Source: Pseudomonas vanderleydeniana (GTDB lineage: Bacteria > Pseudomonadota > Gammaproteobacteria > Pseudomonadales > Pseudomonadaceae). From it: a stretch of DNA of 64,000 bases. The stretch covers positions 6,694,501 to 6,758,500 of the forward strand of contig NZ_CP077093.1 of assembly GCF_014268755.2 (NCBI RefSeq), read 5' to 3'. The translations under genes were made by a program, and so were the position numbers. The notes below the pieces were generated by a model. The model was not told where the DNA came from. It searched no databases and saw only the letters and a list, made by a program, of their open reading frames with translations. Within the stretch, counting starts at the first letter, position 1. The number at the start of each line of letters is the position of its first letter. This document shows positions 8,017 through 15,962 of the stretch, in pieces.

Positions 8017-9597
8017 ATGAACAGACGACCTTTCCCCCTACACCCACTGCTCAGCGGGACACTGGCGGCACTCCTGGCCGTTCCCGCGCTGGGCTGGGCC
8101 CATGGCGCGGTGGACAGCCCGGTTTCCCGGCAGACGCTGTGCCGCAGCTACGCCGACTACTGGGGCTCCGCCGACAAGATGAAGGACGAGGGCTGTCGCC
8201 GCGCGGTGACAGCCCCCGGTCATGCCGGGCAGATGATCCACGCCGCGACCCAGTGGAATGAAGTCAACCGCGACATCGGTGGCCGCTACAACGACGCCGA
8301 CGGCGGCGAAGCGTTCCTCAAGACGCAGGTGCCCGACGGCAAGATCTGCTCGGTGAATCGTCCAGGGATGGACGTGCTGAACCTGGTGATGCCGGAGTGG
8401 ACACGGACCGAAGTCAAGCCCGACGCCAGCGGCAAGATCGCCGTGCGCCTGATCACCACTGCGGCCCATGTGCCCAGCTTCGTCAGGATCTACCTGAGCA
8501 AGGCCGACTATGACAGCGCCAGCCGGCCCCTGCGCTGGGACGACCTGCAGTTGGTGCACACCGAGGAATTGACCCAGGCCCGCAAGGACTGGGGCGACAA
8601 GCCGCCGCTGATCAGCAGCGCCAACGGCTTCTTCCAGTTCCAGGTGGAGGTACCGCCCGGGCGTACCGGCAATGCCGTGCTCTTCACCTGGTGGCAACGT
8701 CGCGACCCGCAGGGAGAGGGTTTCTACGGCTGCAGCGACATCACCTTCGGCGGCATGCCGCAACCATCGCCCTGGCTCAAGGAGAAGGTCTTCATCGACG
8801 GTAACGGGATCGACCCGAAACCCGGGGACACCGTGCACTATCGGGTCTTCGGCCATGATCGCGAAGTCAGCGAGCTGATCGACCTGAAATTGCCGATCAC
8901 GGCCAGCAACCAGGCACCGGCGGTCTGGGGCAAACAGTTGGCGCAACAGCTGGCCGGCAACCGCGACGTGGTCCGGGTCGGGGTCAACCGCAACGACAAC
9001 GGCGACATCGTCTTCGACAGCAGCGATGTCTACAAGAACTTCAACTACCTCAGCGATGCCCGCAACTCCACGCAGATGTCCGTCGACACCGGTGGTGGTG
9101 GCGAGATACCCGGGCCGATCGATGAGCGGCCACCCGTGGCGGTGATCGATGGGCCAACCGAGGTCAAGGCCGGTGAAAGCTTCACCATGAGTGGCACGCG
9201 ATCCACCTCCTACAACGGCACGCCATTGCGATATGCCTGGTCGATGACACCGGCGCTGGGCTGGAGCTATGGCAGCAATATCCAGGAGAGCTTCAGCATC
9301 ACCGCGCCGGCTACCACCACCCCCACGACCACCCGGCTGCGCCTGACGGTACTGGACGACGCCAATCGCAAGCGCGGTGAAATCGAACAGGACCTGACGG
9401 CGAAACCCGAGTCGGGTGGTGGTGATTACCCGGCCTACAAGGAAGGCTCGCCCTACAAGGCCGGCGATATCGTCAGTAACGCCGGTGGGCTCTACCGCTG
9501 CAAGCCTTGGCCTTACACCGACTGGTGCAAGGGGGCGGCCTGGGCCTACGCCCCCGGCAAGGGTGTCCACTGGGATCAGGCCTGGGACAAACTCTGA
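8017..9597 (+). CDS. secreted lytic polysaccharide monooxygenase (AA10, GbpA-like) with chitin-binding module
   Basis: A 526-aa protein. The signal peptide (residues 1-28) ends ..LGWA, so the mature protein starts with His29 (HGAVDSPVSR), the copper histidine brace of AA10 LPMOs. The second brace His is His151 (TTAAHVPSF). The AA10 domain closes with the EGFYGCSDI segment. It is followed by a GbpA-type second domain (~290-350), a PKD-like region (~370-460) and a C-terminal CBM5/12 chitin-binding module rich in Trp (~468-526). It would oxidatively cleave chitin or a related polysaccharide outside the cell. Its place between the pseudopilin genes and gspG suggests it is the substrate of this secretion system. 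That is inference from location; the fold assignment is strong. Confidence 0.93.
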   Translation: MNRRPFPLHPLLSGTLAALLAVPALGWAHGAVDSPVSRQTLCRSYADYWGSADKMKDEGCRRAVTAPGHAGQMIHAATQWNEVNRDIGGRYNDADGGEAFLKTQVPDGKICSVNRPGMDVLNLVMPEWTRTEVKPDASGKIAVRLITTAAHVPSFVRIYLSKADYDSASRPLRWDDLQLVHTEELTQARKDWGDKPPLISSANGFFQFQVEVPPGRTGNAVLFTWWQRRDPQGEGFYGCSDITFGGMPQPSPWLKEKVFIDGNGIDPKPGDTVHYRVFGHDREVSELIDLKLPITASNQAPAVWGKQLAQQLAGNRDVVRVGVNRNDNGDIVFDSSDVYKNFNYLSDARNSTQMSVDTGGGGEIPGPIDERPPVAVIDGPTEVKAGESFTMSGTRSTSYNGTPLRYAWSMTPALGWSYGSNIQESFSITAPATTTPTTTRLRLTVLDDANRKRGEIEQDLTAKPESGGGDYPAYKEGSPYKAGDIVSNAGGLYRCKPWPYTDWCKGAAWAYAPGKGVHWDQAWDKL

Positions 9598-9855
9598 ACC
9601 CGGCCGACCCGAAGCCTATGGCGCCGCACTCGCCCTGCGGCGTCATATTTCCGGGCGAAGCGCTACGCCACGCCGTTGATAGTGAAGAGATATAAGTGGC
9701 CTGTCCTTGCATTCCGAGGCTTTGAACTAGAGTTACAGACAGTCATTCACCCAACGACATGTTCAACGTGTACCTGCCGGTGGTGCCCACCTGCTGTAGG
9801 GCCGGAAAAAGGTTAGTCGTAACCGCGTTCCTGTCCGCATCAGCCGAGGCCCCCC

Positions 9856-10293
9856 ATGAACGGTTTCGCACCGATTCGCCTTGTCCCGCCACCACGCGGC
9901 TTCACCCTGCTCGAACTGTTGGTGGTCCTGCTGATCATCGCCCTGCTGGCCGGCTACGTCGGGCCGAAGATGTTCGATCGCCTGGAGCTGGCGAAGGTCC
10001 AGACCGCCAAGGGCCAGATGAAATCGCTGGCCGATGCCCTGCACCAGTACCGCCTGGACAACGGCCACTACCCCAGTGAGGCCCAGGGCCTCGACGTGCT
10101 GGTCGAGCGCCCGGCCGGCGAACCCGGCTGGCATGGCCCGTACCTGTCCAAGGGCGTACCGGCCGACCCGTGGAACAACCCCTACCTGTTCAAGAACCCC
10201 GGAGCCGGCCATGAGGTCGAGATCATCTCGCTGGGCCGCGATGGCAAGGCCGGTGGCGACGGTACCGCCGCCGACATCGTGTATGGCTTCTGA
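9856..10293 (+). CDS. gspG: major pseudopilin GspG
   Basis: A 145-aa protein with leader MNGFAPIRLVPPPRG and cleavage motif GFTLLELLVVLLII. The C-terminal half has the GspG hallmarks: a YRLDNGHYPSEAQGLDVL stretch, a WNNPY segment and a closing SLGRDGKAGGDGTAADI loop that binds calcium in the family. It would form the pseudopilus shaft. A 258-bp spacer, the largest inside the cluster, separates it from the LPMO gene, so a separate promoter may lie there. The lytic transglycosylase gene follows after 7 bp. Confidence 0.93.
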   Translation: MNGFAPIRLVPPPRGFTLLELLVVLLIIALLAGYVGPKMFDRLELAKVQTAKGQMKSLADALHQYRLDNGHYPSEAQGLDVLVERPAGEPGWHGPYLSKGVPADPWNNPYLFKNPGAGHEVEIISLGRDGKAGGDGTAADIVYGF

Positions 10294-10300
10294 GCCCGTC

Positions 10301-10783
10301 ATGCGCCCTCCACTCGCCTCCCTGCTTGCCCTGGCAGCCCTGTTCATCGTCGCCAGAGGCCAGGCCAACTGTTTCCAGGACGCCGGCGAACGCTACCGCA
10401 TCGATCCGCTGCTGCTTTATGCCATCGCCCAGGTCGAGTCGGGGCTCGATCCCCGGGCCCGCCATGCCAACAGCGACGGCAGCCAGGATATCGGCCTGAT
10501 GCAGATCAACAGCCGGCACCTGCCGGCCCTCGCGGCCTTCGGCATCGCCGAGCGCAACCTGCAGGAAGAACCCTGCACCAGCGTGATGGCTGGCGCCTGG
10601 ATTCTCGCCCGTTTCGTCCAGCGCCTGGGCTATGGCTGGCAAGCCGTGGGTGCCTACAACGCCGGTACTGCCAACGAGCGCGACGTCAACCGCCAGCGCT
10701 ATGCACGGCAGGTGTGGGCGTACTACGCGAGTCTGCTGGAACGGCGCCGGGCGCTCGCCCTGCGCAGTGGGGCCCGGCCGTGA
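10301..10783 (+). CDS. small periplasmic lytic transglycosylase (SLT domain)
   Basis: A 160-aa protein with a signal peptide (MRPPLASLLALAALFIVARGQA) and a single SLT/goose-lysozyme-like domain. The catalytic Glu is in AQVESGLDP, with the conserved GLMQIN and AYNAG motifs. It should open gaps in peptidoglycan so the secretion machine can cross the wall, the role of similar enzymes (IpgF/PilT-adjacent family) in secretion loci. An in-frame ATG at 10283 is an alternative start; 10301 gives the better signal peptide. Its stop overlaps the GTG start of gspF. Confidence 0.85.
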   Translation: MRPPLASLLALAALFIVARGQANCFQDAGERYRIDPLLLYAIAQVESGLDPRARHANSDGSQDIGLMQINSRHLPALAAFGIAERNLQEEPCTSVMAGAWILARFVQRLGYGWQAVGAYNAGTANERDVNRQRYARQVWAYYASLLERRRALALRSGARP

Positions 10784-11958
10784 AACAGTTCGACGCGAGG
10801 ATCATCAGCCACGGCCAGTTGCGCAGCCTGCGGCTGCAAGCCAGCGACCTCGACGAGGCCCGTCGGCAGTTGCAGGACGCTCAGGTGGTGTCGCTACGCC
10901 CACTGCGCGAGTTCAAGTGGCCCGGGCGCGGCGCACGCTTTGCCCTGAACCTGTTCATCCAGGAGCTGGTGGTACTGCTCGACGCCGGACTGGTGCTGGT
11001 GGAGTCGGTGGAAACCCTGCGCGACAAGGCATCGCCGGGGATCAACCGACAAGTGCTGGGCGAGCTGCTGGAATCGATGTACCAGGGCCACAGTTTCTCC
11101 CGGGCGATGCAGGCGCGGCCGGCGATCTTTCCACGACTGCTGGTGGCGACCGCCGCCTCGTCCGAGCACAGTGGGCAGCTGGCCGTGGCCCTGCGCCGCT
11201 ACCACCACTTCGAGGCCCACCTGGAGACCGTGAAGAAGCGCGTCAGCAGCGCGCTGATGTATCCACTGGTGGTGCTCGGGGTCGGCGCGCTGATCCTGCT
11301 GTTCCTGCTGTTCTTCGTGATCCCGCGTTTCGCCTCGGTGTTCGACGCCATGAGCGATCTGCCAGCGACCGCGCGCTTCATGGTCTGGTGGGGCGAACGG
11401 GTCGACCAGCAAGGCGGCCTGCTGCTGGCCGGCCTGCTGGTGCTGATTGCCGGCCTGGTCCTGCTGCTGCGCACCGCCACGCTCAGGCAGAAGCTGGCGA
11501 CCCTGCTCTGGAAGATCCCCAGCCTTGGTGCCCAGCGCACCCTGTTCATCCTCGCGCGCCTCTACCGTACCACCGGCATGCTGCTGATGGGCGGCATGCC
11601 GGTGGTGTCCGCGCTGGAAATGGCCGGTGCACTGCTGCCGGCCGAACGCCAGGGCGACCTGGCGCGCAGCCTGGGCGATATTCGCGCCGGCCAGCCATTG
11701 TCCAGCACCCTCGCGCGGCACCAACTGACCACGCCGGTGGCCGAACGCCTGCTGCGGGTCGGCGAGCAGAGCGGCGAGCTGGCGGCCATGTGCGAGCGGA
11801 TCGCGCAGTTCCACGACGAGGCGTTGGAACGTGCCATCGAGCTGTTCAGCAAGGTCTTCGAGCCGTTGCTGATGCTGGTGGTCGGCGGCCTGATCGGGCT
11901 GATCGTGTTCCTGCTGTACATGCCGATCTTCGAACTCGCCGGTTCCATCCAGGGCTAG
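10780..11958 (+). CDS. gspF: inner-membrane platform protein GspF/PilC family
   Basis: A 392-aa protein with GTG start 10780 overlapping the upstream stop (GTGA). It has two repeated GspF domains: residues ~55-180 with the LLDAGLVLVESVETL stretch, and ~260-385 with LLMGGMPVVSALEMA. Membrane segments lie near 165-190, 215-235 and at the C-terminus (LMLVVGGLIGLIVFLLYMPIF). It is the polytopic platform on which the ATPase drives pseudopilus assembly. The gene is followed by gspE after 4 bp. Confidence 0.9.
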   Translation: MKQFDARIISHGQLRSLRLQASDLDEARRQLQDAQVVSLRPLREFKWPGRGARFALNLFIQELVVLLDAGLVLVESVETLRDKASPGINRQVLGELLESMYQGHSFSRAMQARPAIFPRLLVATAASSEHSGQLAVALRRYHHFEAHLETVKKRVSSALMYPLVVLGVGALILLFLLFFVIPRFASVFDAMSDLPATARFMVWWGERVDQQGGLLLAGLLVLIAGLVLLLRTATLRQKLATLLWKIPSLGAQRTLFILARLYRTTGMLLMGGMPVVSALEMAGALLPAERQGDLARSLGDIRAGQPLSSTLARHQLTTPVAERLLRVGEQSGELAAMCERIAQFHDEALERAIELFSKVFEPLLMLVVGGLIGLIVFLLYMPIFELAGSIQG

Positions 11959-11962
11959 CACG

Positions 11963-13597
11963 ATGGACAGACTCTGGCAGCACTGGCAGCAGCAGGCACG
12001 ACAGGAGGGAACGCCACTGTCGCAATACCTGCAACGGTTGCTGGAACGGACACCGGGGCATCTGGAGGACGTCGCCGGTCTGCTCGGCCTTCGCCCGCTG
12101 ACGCCCGCGCAACTCGATACCGGCGAGCGTTTCGACCTGCTCGCCCTGCCCCAGGCGCTGAATCGCCAGGTGCTGCCGGTAGAGGTCGACGGCCACCCCT
12201 GCCTGGTACTCGGCGCACCGTTTGCCCTGGACTCGCGCCAGTGGCTGCAGGCCCACGCCGAACTGGCGGCGCTGCCGCTGGCGATGAGCCTGCCCGGGGT
12301 GGTCGAGGCGCAGTTGAAGAAGGCCGAGGCCAACCAGCGGGTGATGGACCCGTTCGCCGGCGACGACGAGCAGGCGCGGGTCGCCGAGGCGGTTCCGGAG
12401 ATATCCCTGAGCAGCCTGGCGCGTGACGAGAACCCGGTGGTGCGGCTGGTCAACTCGATGCTGTTCGACGCCTTGCAGAGCCGCGCCAGTGACATCCATG
12501 TCGAAAGCACCCCCGAAGGCCTGGTGATCAAGTACCGTATCGACGGTGTCCTGCAACAGATCGGCCAGAGCGCCGGGCTCGACAACGCCGAGCAGGCGCT
12601 GTCGCGGCTCAAGGTGCTGTCCGGACTGGATATCGGCGAGCGCCGGGTTCCCCAGGACGGCCGCTTCAAGGCGCGTATCCAACAGCGTGACGTGGACTTC
12701 CGGGTGTCGATCATGCCCAGCATCCACGGCGAGGACGCGGTACTGCGGGTACTCGACAAATCCCAGCGCGGCGAGTCCCTGAGCCTGGTCGGCCTCGGCC
12801 TGGACGAGGACGCGATTGCCCGCATCCGCCAGCTGGCCAGCGAACCCTACGGCATGCTGCTGGTCACCGGGCCGACCGGCAGCGGCAAGTCCACCACGCT
12901 GTATGCCGCGCTCTCGGAAACCAATACCGGCGAGAAGAAGATCATCACCATCGAGGACCCGGTGGAGTACGAGTTGCCCGGCGTACTGCAGATCCCGGTG
13001 AACGATCGCAAGGGCCTGACCTTCGCCCGCGGCCTGCGCTCGATCCTGCGCCACGACCCGGACACCATCCTGGTCGGCGAGATCCGTGACGGCGAGACCG
13101 CCGGCATCGCTGTGCAGGCGGCGCTGACCGGCCACCTGGTGTTGTCCTCGGTACACGCCAACAGTGCGTTCAGCGTACTGGAGCGCTTCAACTACCTGGG
13201 CGTGGAGCCCGCCAGTTTCGTCGAGGCGCTCAATGGCGTGGTCGCCCAACGCCTGCTGCGACGGGTTTGCAGCGAATGTGCGGTGGCCTGCGCGCCAGAC
13301 CCGCAATGGCTGCAACTGGCCGGTGTGGCCGCCGGTGCGGCGGGCGCCCGGTACCGCGTCGGCCAGGGCTGCGAGGCCTGCCGACAGACCGGTTATCGTG
13401 GCCGGCTGGCCCTGGCCGAAGTACTGACCCTGACCGACGCGCTCAAGGAGGGCCTGTTGCAACGCCGCTCGGCCGCGGCCCTGCGCGAACTGGCCGGGCA
13501 GTCGGGACACCGCTTCATGCGCGATATCGCATTGGCGAGTGCCGCCGCCGGGCACACCACGCTGCAGGAGGTCCACCGTGTCCTCTCCCTTTATTGA
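11963..13597 (+). CDS. gspE: secretion/pilus assembly ATPase GspE
   Basis: A 544-aa cytoplasmic hexameric ATPase that powers pseudopilus assembly. The N-terminal GspE/PilB domain is followed by the RASDIHVES segment (Asp box region), Walker A GPTGSGKSTT near residue 303, the Walker B region with ILVGEIRDGETA, and the GHLVLSSVHAN His box. A tetracysteine zinc site (CSEC..CEAC, ~437-475) near the C-terminus is typical of GspE/PilB. It lies between gspF and the L/M-like genes, and its last codons overlap the next gene by 20 bp. Confidence 0.93.
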   Translation: MDRLWQHWQQQARQEGTPLSQYLQRLLERTPGHLEDVAGLLGLRPLTPAQLDTGERFDLLALPQALNRQVLPVEVDGHPCLVLGAPFALDSRQWLQAHAELAALPLAMSLPGVVEAQLKKAEANQRVMDPFAGDDEQARVAEAVPEISLSSLARDENPVVRLVNSMLFDALQSRASDIHVESTPEGLVIKYRIDGVLQQIGQSAGLDNAEQALSRLKVLSGLDIGERRVPQDGRFKARIQQRDVDFRVSIMPSIHGEDAVLRVLDKSQRGESLSLVGLGLDEDAIARIRQLASEPYGMLLVTGPTGSGKSTTLYAALSETNTGEKKIITIEDPVEYELPGVLQIPVNDRKGLTFARGLRSILRHDPDTILVGEIRDGETAGIAVQAALTGHLVLSSVHANSAFSVLERFNYLGVEPASFVEALNGVVAQRLLRRVCSECAVACAPDPQWLQLAGVAAGAAGARYRVGQGCEACRQTGYRGRLALAEVLTLTDALKEGLLQRRSAAALRELAGQSGHRFMRDIALASAAAGHTTLQEVHRVLSLY

Positions 13598-14315
13598 GCA
13601 TGTGGTGCTGTTGGCCCACGATGAAGTGCAGTGGGCCGCCCGCCCGCGCTGGCCAGTCGGGCCGCTGTGGCAGGGTCGGGAACGTGGCGAGGCGTTGGAA
13701 GCGATCGCCACCCTGTTGGAACGCGCACCGCGCAGCCGGCTGGGTTACCTGGAGCGGGTCGACCTGTTGCTGGGTTATCCCCATGTACATTACCTGCTAC
13801 TGCCTTGGCAGGAAGGCCTGTACAGCGATCTCGACTGGCAGGGGTTCGCCATGGCGCTGTTCGGCCAGCACCATGACCTTGACCCGACCCGCTGGCAGGT
13901 CGCCGTCGATCCGGCACCGTTCGGCCAGGCACGGCTGGCGGCGGCGGTCGGCAAGGAGCTGCTCGAGGCGCTCCAGGCACTGCTGCGTGCCCGGCGCCTG
14001 CCGATCGGAAGTTGCAGGCCGTTGCTGGTCGACGCCCTGCGCCGTCACTGGCGACAACTGCCAGCGGACTATCGCTTCGTCGTCCGCGAAGCAGATGCCG
14101 TCAGTTGCCTGCTCGGCCAGCAGGGCCTGCTGGAGCAGGTCTGCGTGTTGCCTGTAGCACCACGCGCGGCCCTGTCCGAGGCGCTGCTGATGGTCGAGGT
14201 ACTCTGCGATGTCGCGGAACGCCAGACCCTGGTCGTCGCCCCCCGGCAGGAGCGGGACTCGCCATCGCACTGGCTTGGCTCCCTGCATCCATGGCTGGCG
14301 GAGCCGACCCCATGA
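13578..14315 (+). CDS. secretion-cluster protein at the GspL/PilM position
   Basis: A 245-aa protein from GTG 13578, preceded by AGGAGG 6 nt upstream. The protein is soluble, without a signal peptide or membrane segment, and rich in Leu and Arg. It resembles in size and position the cytoplasmic actin-like domain of GspL or PilM, but I see no clear nucleotide-binding motif, so the assignment rests on context. It is translationally coupled to gspE upstream and to the PilN-like gene downstream (ATGA overlap). Confidence 0.55.
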   Translation: MSSPFIEHVVLLAHDEVQWAARPRWPVGPLWQGRERGEALEAIATLLERAPRSRLGYLERVDLLLGYPHVHYLLLPWQEGLYSDLDWQGFAMALFGQHHDLDPTRWQVAVDPAPFGQARLAAAVGKELLEALQALLRARRLPIGSCRPLLVDALRRHWRQLPADYRFVVREADAVSCLLGQQGLLEQVCVLPVAPRAALSEALLMVEVLCDVAERQTLVVAPRQERDSPSHWLGSLHPWLAEPTP

Positions 14316-14860
14316 ACCGGTTCACTTACCTGCGACGACGCGGGCAACGACCCTCGGCCCCGGCGATCGACCTGCGCGGCAGCAGGCCCCGCACCTGGCT
14401 GGTGGCATTGCTGGCTGCCGTGGCAATCGCCCTGTGGCTGCTGCTGTGGATGGATTGGCGGACATTGCAGGCCCGCCAGGCCGAGGCGGATCGGGTCGAA
14501 CGCCAGTTCAACGCCCTGGCGATCCAGCAGGAGAAGCAGATGCAGGCCGCCCTGCGCACCTCGCCCCAGCAGCAGAAACAACTGGACGCCTTCGCCCGCC
14601 AGCGTGCCACGCCATTCGAGCTGCTCGATGCTCTCGGTCGCGCCTGGACCCCAGACGTGGCGCTACTGCGGCTGGAGGTCGACACCGCCGCGCAGGAATT
14701 GAGCCTGGACCTGGAAAGCCAGCGCCTGGAAGGCAGCCTGCAATTCATCGAACGCCTCAAGAACGACAGCGGCCTCAACGTCAGCCTGCAACAGAGCGCG
14801 CGCAATACCCGCGACCCGATGCTGCCGATGAGCGTCAAGTTCAAACTCGCCAGGCAATAG
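14312..14860 (+). CDS. PilN/GspL-C-terminal-like inner membrane protein
   Basis: A 182-aa protein starting within the stop of the preceding gene (ATGA). A basic cytoplasmic N-terminus (~28 aa) is followed by one membrane helix (TWLVALLAAVAIALWLLLW), a coiled-coil-like stretch rich in Gln, Ala and Glu, and a periplasmic ferredoxin-like domain. This is the architecture of PilN/MshI-type fimbrial assembly proteins. With the flanking genes it would form the inner-membrane assembly complex. Confidence 0.7.
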   Translation: MNRFTYLRRRGQRPSAPAIDLRGSRPRTWLVALLAAVAIALWLLLWMDWRTLQARQAEADRVERQFNALAIQQEKQMQAALRTSPQQQKQLDAFARQRATPFELLDALGRAWTPDVALLRLEVDTAAQELSLDLESQRLEGSLQFIERLKNDSGLNVSLQQSARNTRDPMLPMSVKFKLARQ

Positions 14861-14872
14861 GGAGCCCAACCG

Positions 14873-15430
14873 ATGCAGCCGACATCCCGCCAATCGCCCA
14901 GAGCCGAACACCTCCAGGCCCTGCTGCGCTGGCACCTGGCCCGGGGGCAGCGTCTGCTCGGAACCTGGGGCATCCTGGCCATGTTGCTGATCATCGCGGC
15001 ACTGGTGATCCGCCAGGGCCTGGTCGTTCCCGCACTCGCCGACAGCACCCTGCGTCTGAGCCAGGCCCAGGCCGGGATCGCCGAACGGCCGCTGGACCTG
15101 CACGCCAACGAGCCCCAGGCCGTGCGCAGCCTGCCCGACAGCGACAGTTTCGAGGCGCGCCTGGAACCGGTTCTCATGGCCCTCCAGCACAACGGCTTCG
15201 CCGTGCTGCAGACCGACTTCCAATACACCTCCCAAACCGACGAGCAGACCCGCCGCCTGGCCCTGGACATCCCCCTGACCGGCAGCTACCCGGCATTGCG
15301 CAAGACTCTCGACGAACTGGTCCGGCAACCGGCGCTGCGCATCGACAGCCTGAGCCTGCAACGCAAGGACATCGACACCGCGCAGCTTGAGATTCGCCTG
15401 CGCCTCAGCCTGCTGGCGGTGCTCAAGTGA
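14873..15430 (+). CDS. PilO/GspM-like inner membrane protein
   Basis: A 185-aa protein with a short cytoplasmic N-terminus, one membrane helix (ILAMLLIIAALVI, residues ~34-50) and a periplasmic domain ending in a predicted beta-alpha-beta fold (LALDIPLTGSYPALRKTLDEL). This matches PilO/MshJ/GspM in size and topology. Its stop overlaps the GTG start of the next gene, so the two are coupled. The family call is structural and contextual, not from a strong sequence motif. Confidence 0.65.
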   Translation: MQPTSRQSPRAEHLQALLRWHLARGQRLLGTWGILAMLLIIAALVIRQGLVVPALADSTLRLSQAQAGIAERPLDLHANEPQAVRSLPDSDSFEARLEPVLMALQHNGFAVLQTDFQYTSQTDEQTRRLALDIPLTGSYPALRKTLDELVRQPALRIDSLSLQRKDIDTAQLEIRLRLSLLAVLK

Positions 15431-15936
15431 AGCTGCCGATGTATCTGCGCGTGCTGCTCGGATTGGTACTGGCCGGCTGCGCCTGGGTGTTCTGGCAGGA
15501 TCTGCGGACCGCCACGCCCGCCATCATGTCCAGGCCGGCCACGCCAACCCGCCCTGCCGTCGCCACCGCGCAACCCGCCGCCGACAACGCACCGGCGCTG
15601 GCCAGCGACGCCGTGGTCGACCTGTTTCCAGCACAGAGCTGGCTACCGCCGCGCCCCCCATCCGAGCCGACCCGGCCCGCCGCACCGCAGGCCCCACCGA
15701 TACCGTTCAGCGTCAGTGCCCAATGGCGCTACCTGGGGCAGTCGAAAATCGTTGTGCTGCAACGCCCGGACGGCGTGCGCTACACCCTCTGCCAGAGCTG
15801 TTCAGTGGCCGGGCATATCCGCCCCGGCGCGACGTTCGACAAGGACTATCGCCTGGACCGGCTGACCGATACCCAGGTGGTACTGACCTACCTGCCACTG
15901 CGCCAGGTCACCACCCTGCGCCTGGATACCCCCTGA
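15427..15936 (+). CDS. PilP/GspC-like periplasmic bridging protein
   Basis: A 169-aa protein with GTG start 15427. An N-terminal membrane anchor (YLRVLLGLVLAGCAWVFW) is followed by a Pro/Ala-rich linker (~30-95) and a small beta domain (~95-165: WRYLGQSKIVVLQRPDGVRYTL..) resembling the HR domain of GspC/PilP/MshK. Such proteins link the inner-membrane complex to the secretin. The secretin gene follows after 26 bp. Confidence 0.65.
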   Translation: MKLPMYLRVLLGLVLAGCAWVFWQDLRTATPAIMSRPATPTRPAVATAQPAADNAPALASDAVVDLFPAQSWLPPRPPSEPTRPAAPQAPPIPFSVSAQWRYLGQSKIVVLQRPDGVRYTLCQSCSVAGHIRPGATFDKDYRLDRLTDTQVVLTYLPLRQVTTLRLDTP

Positions 15937-15962
15937 GCATGGACGCCGCCAGGAGAACGATC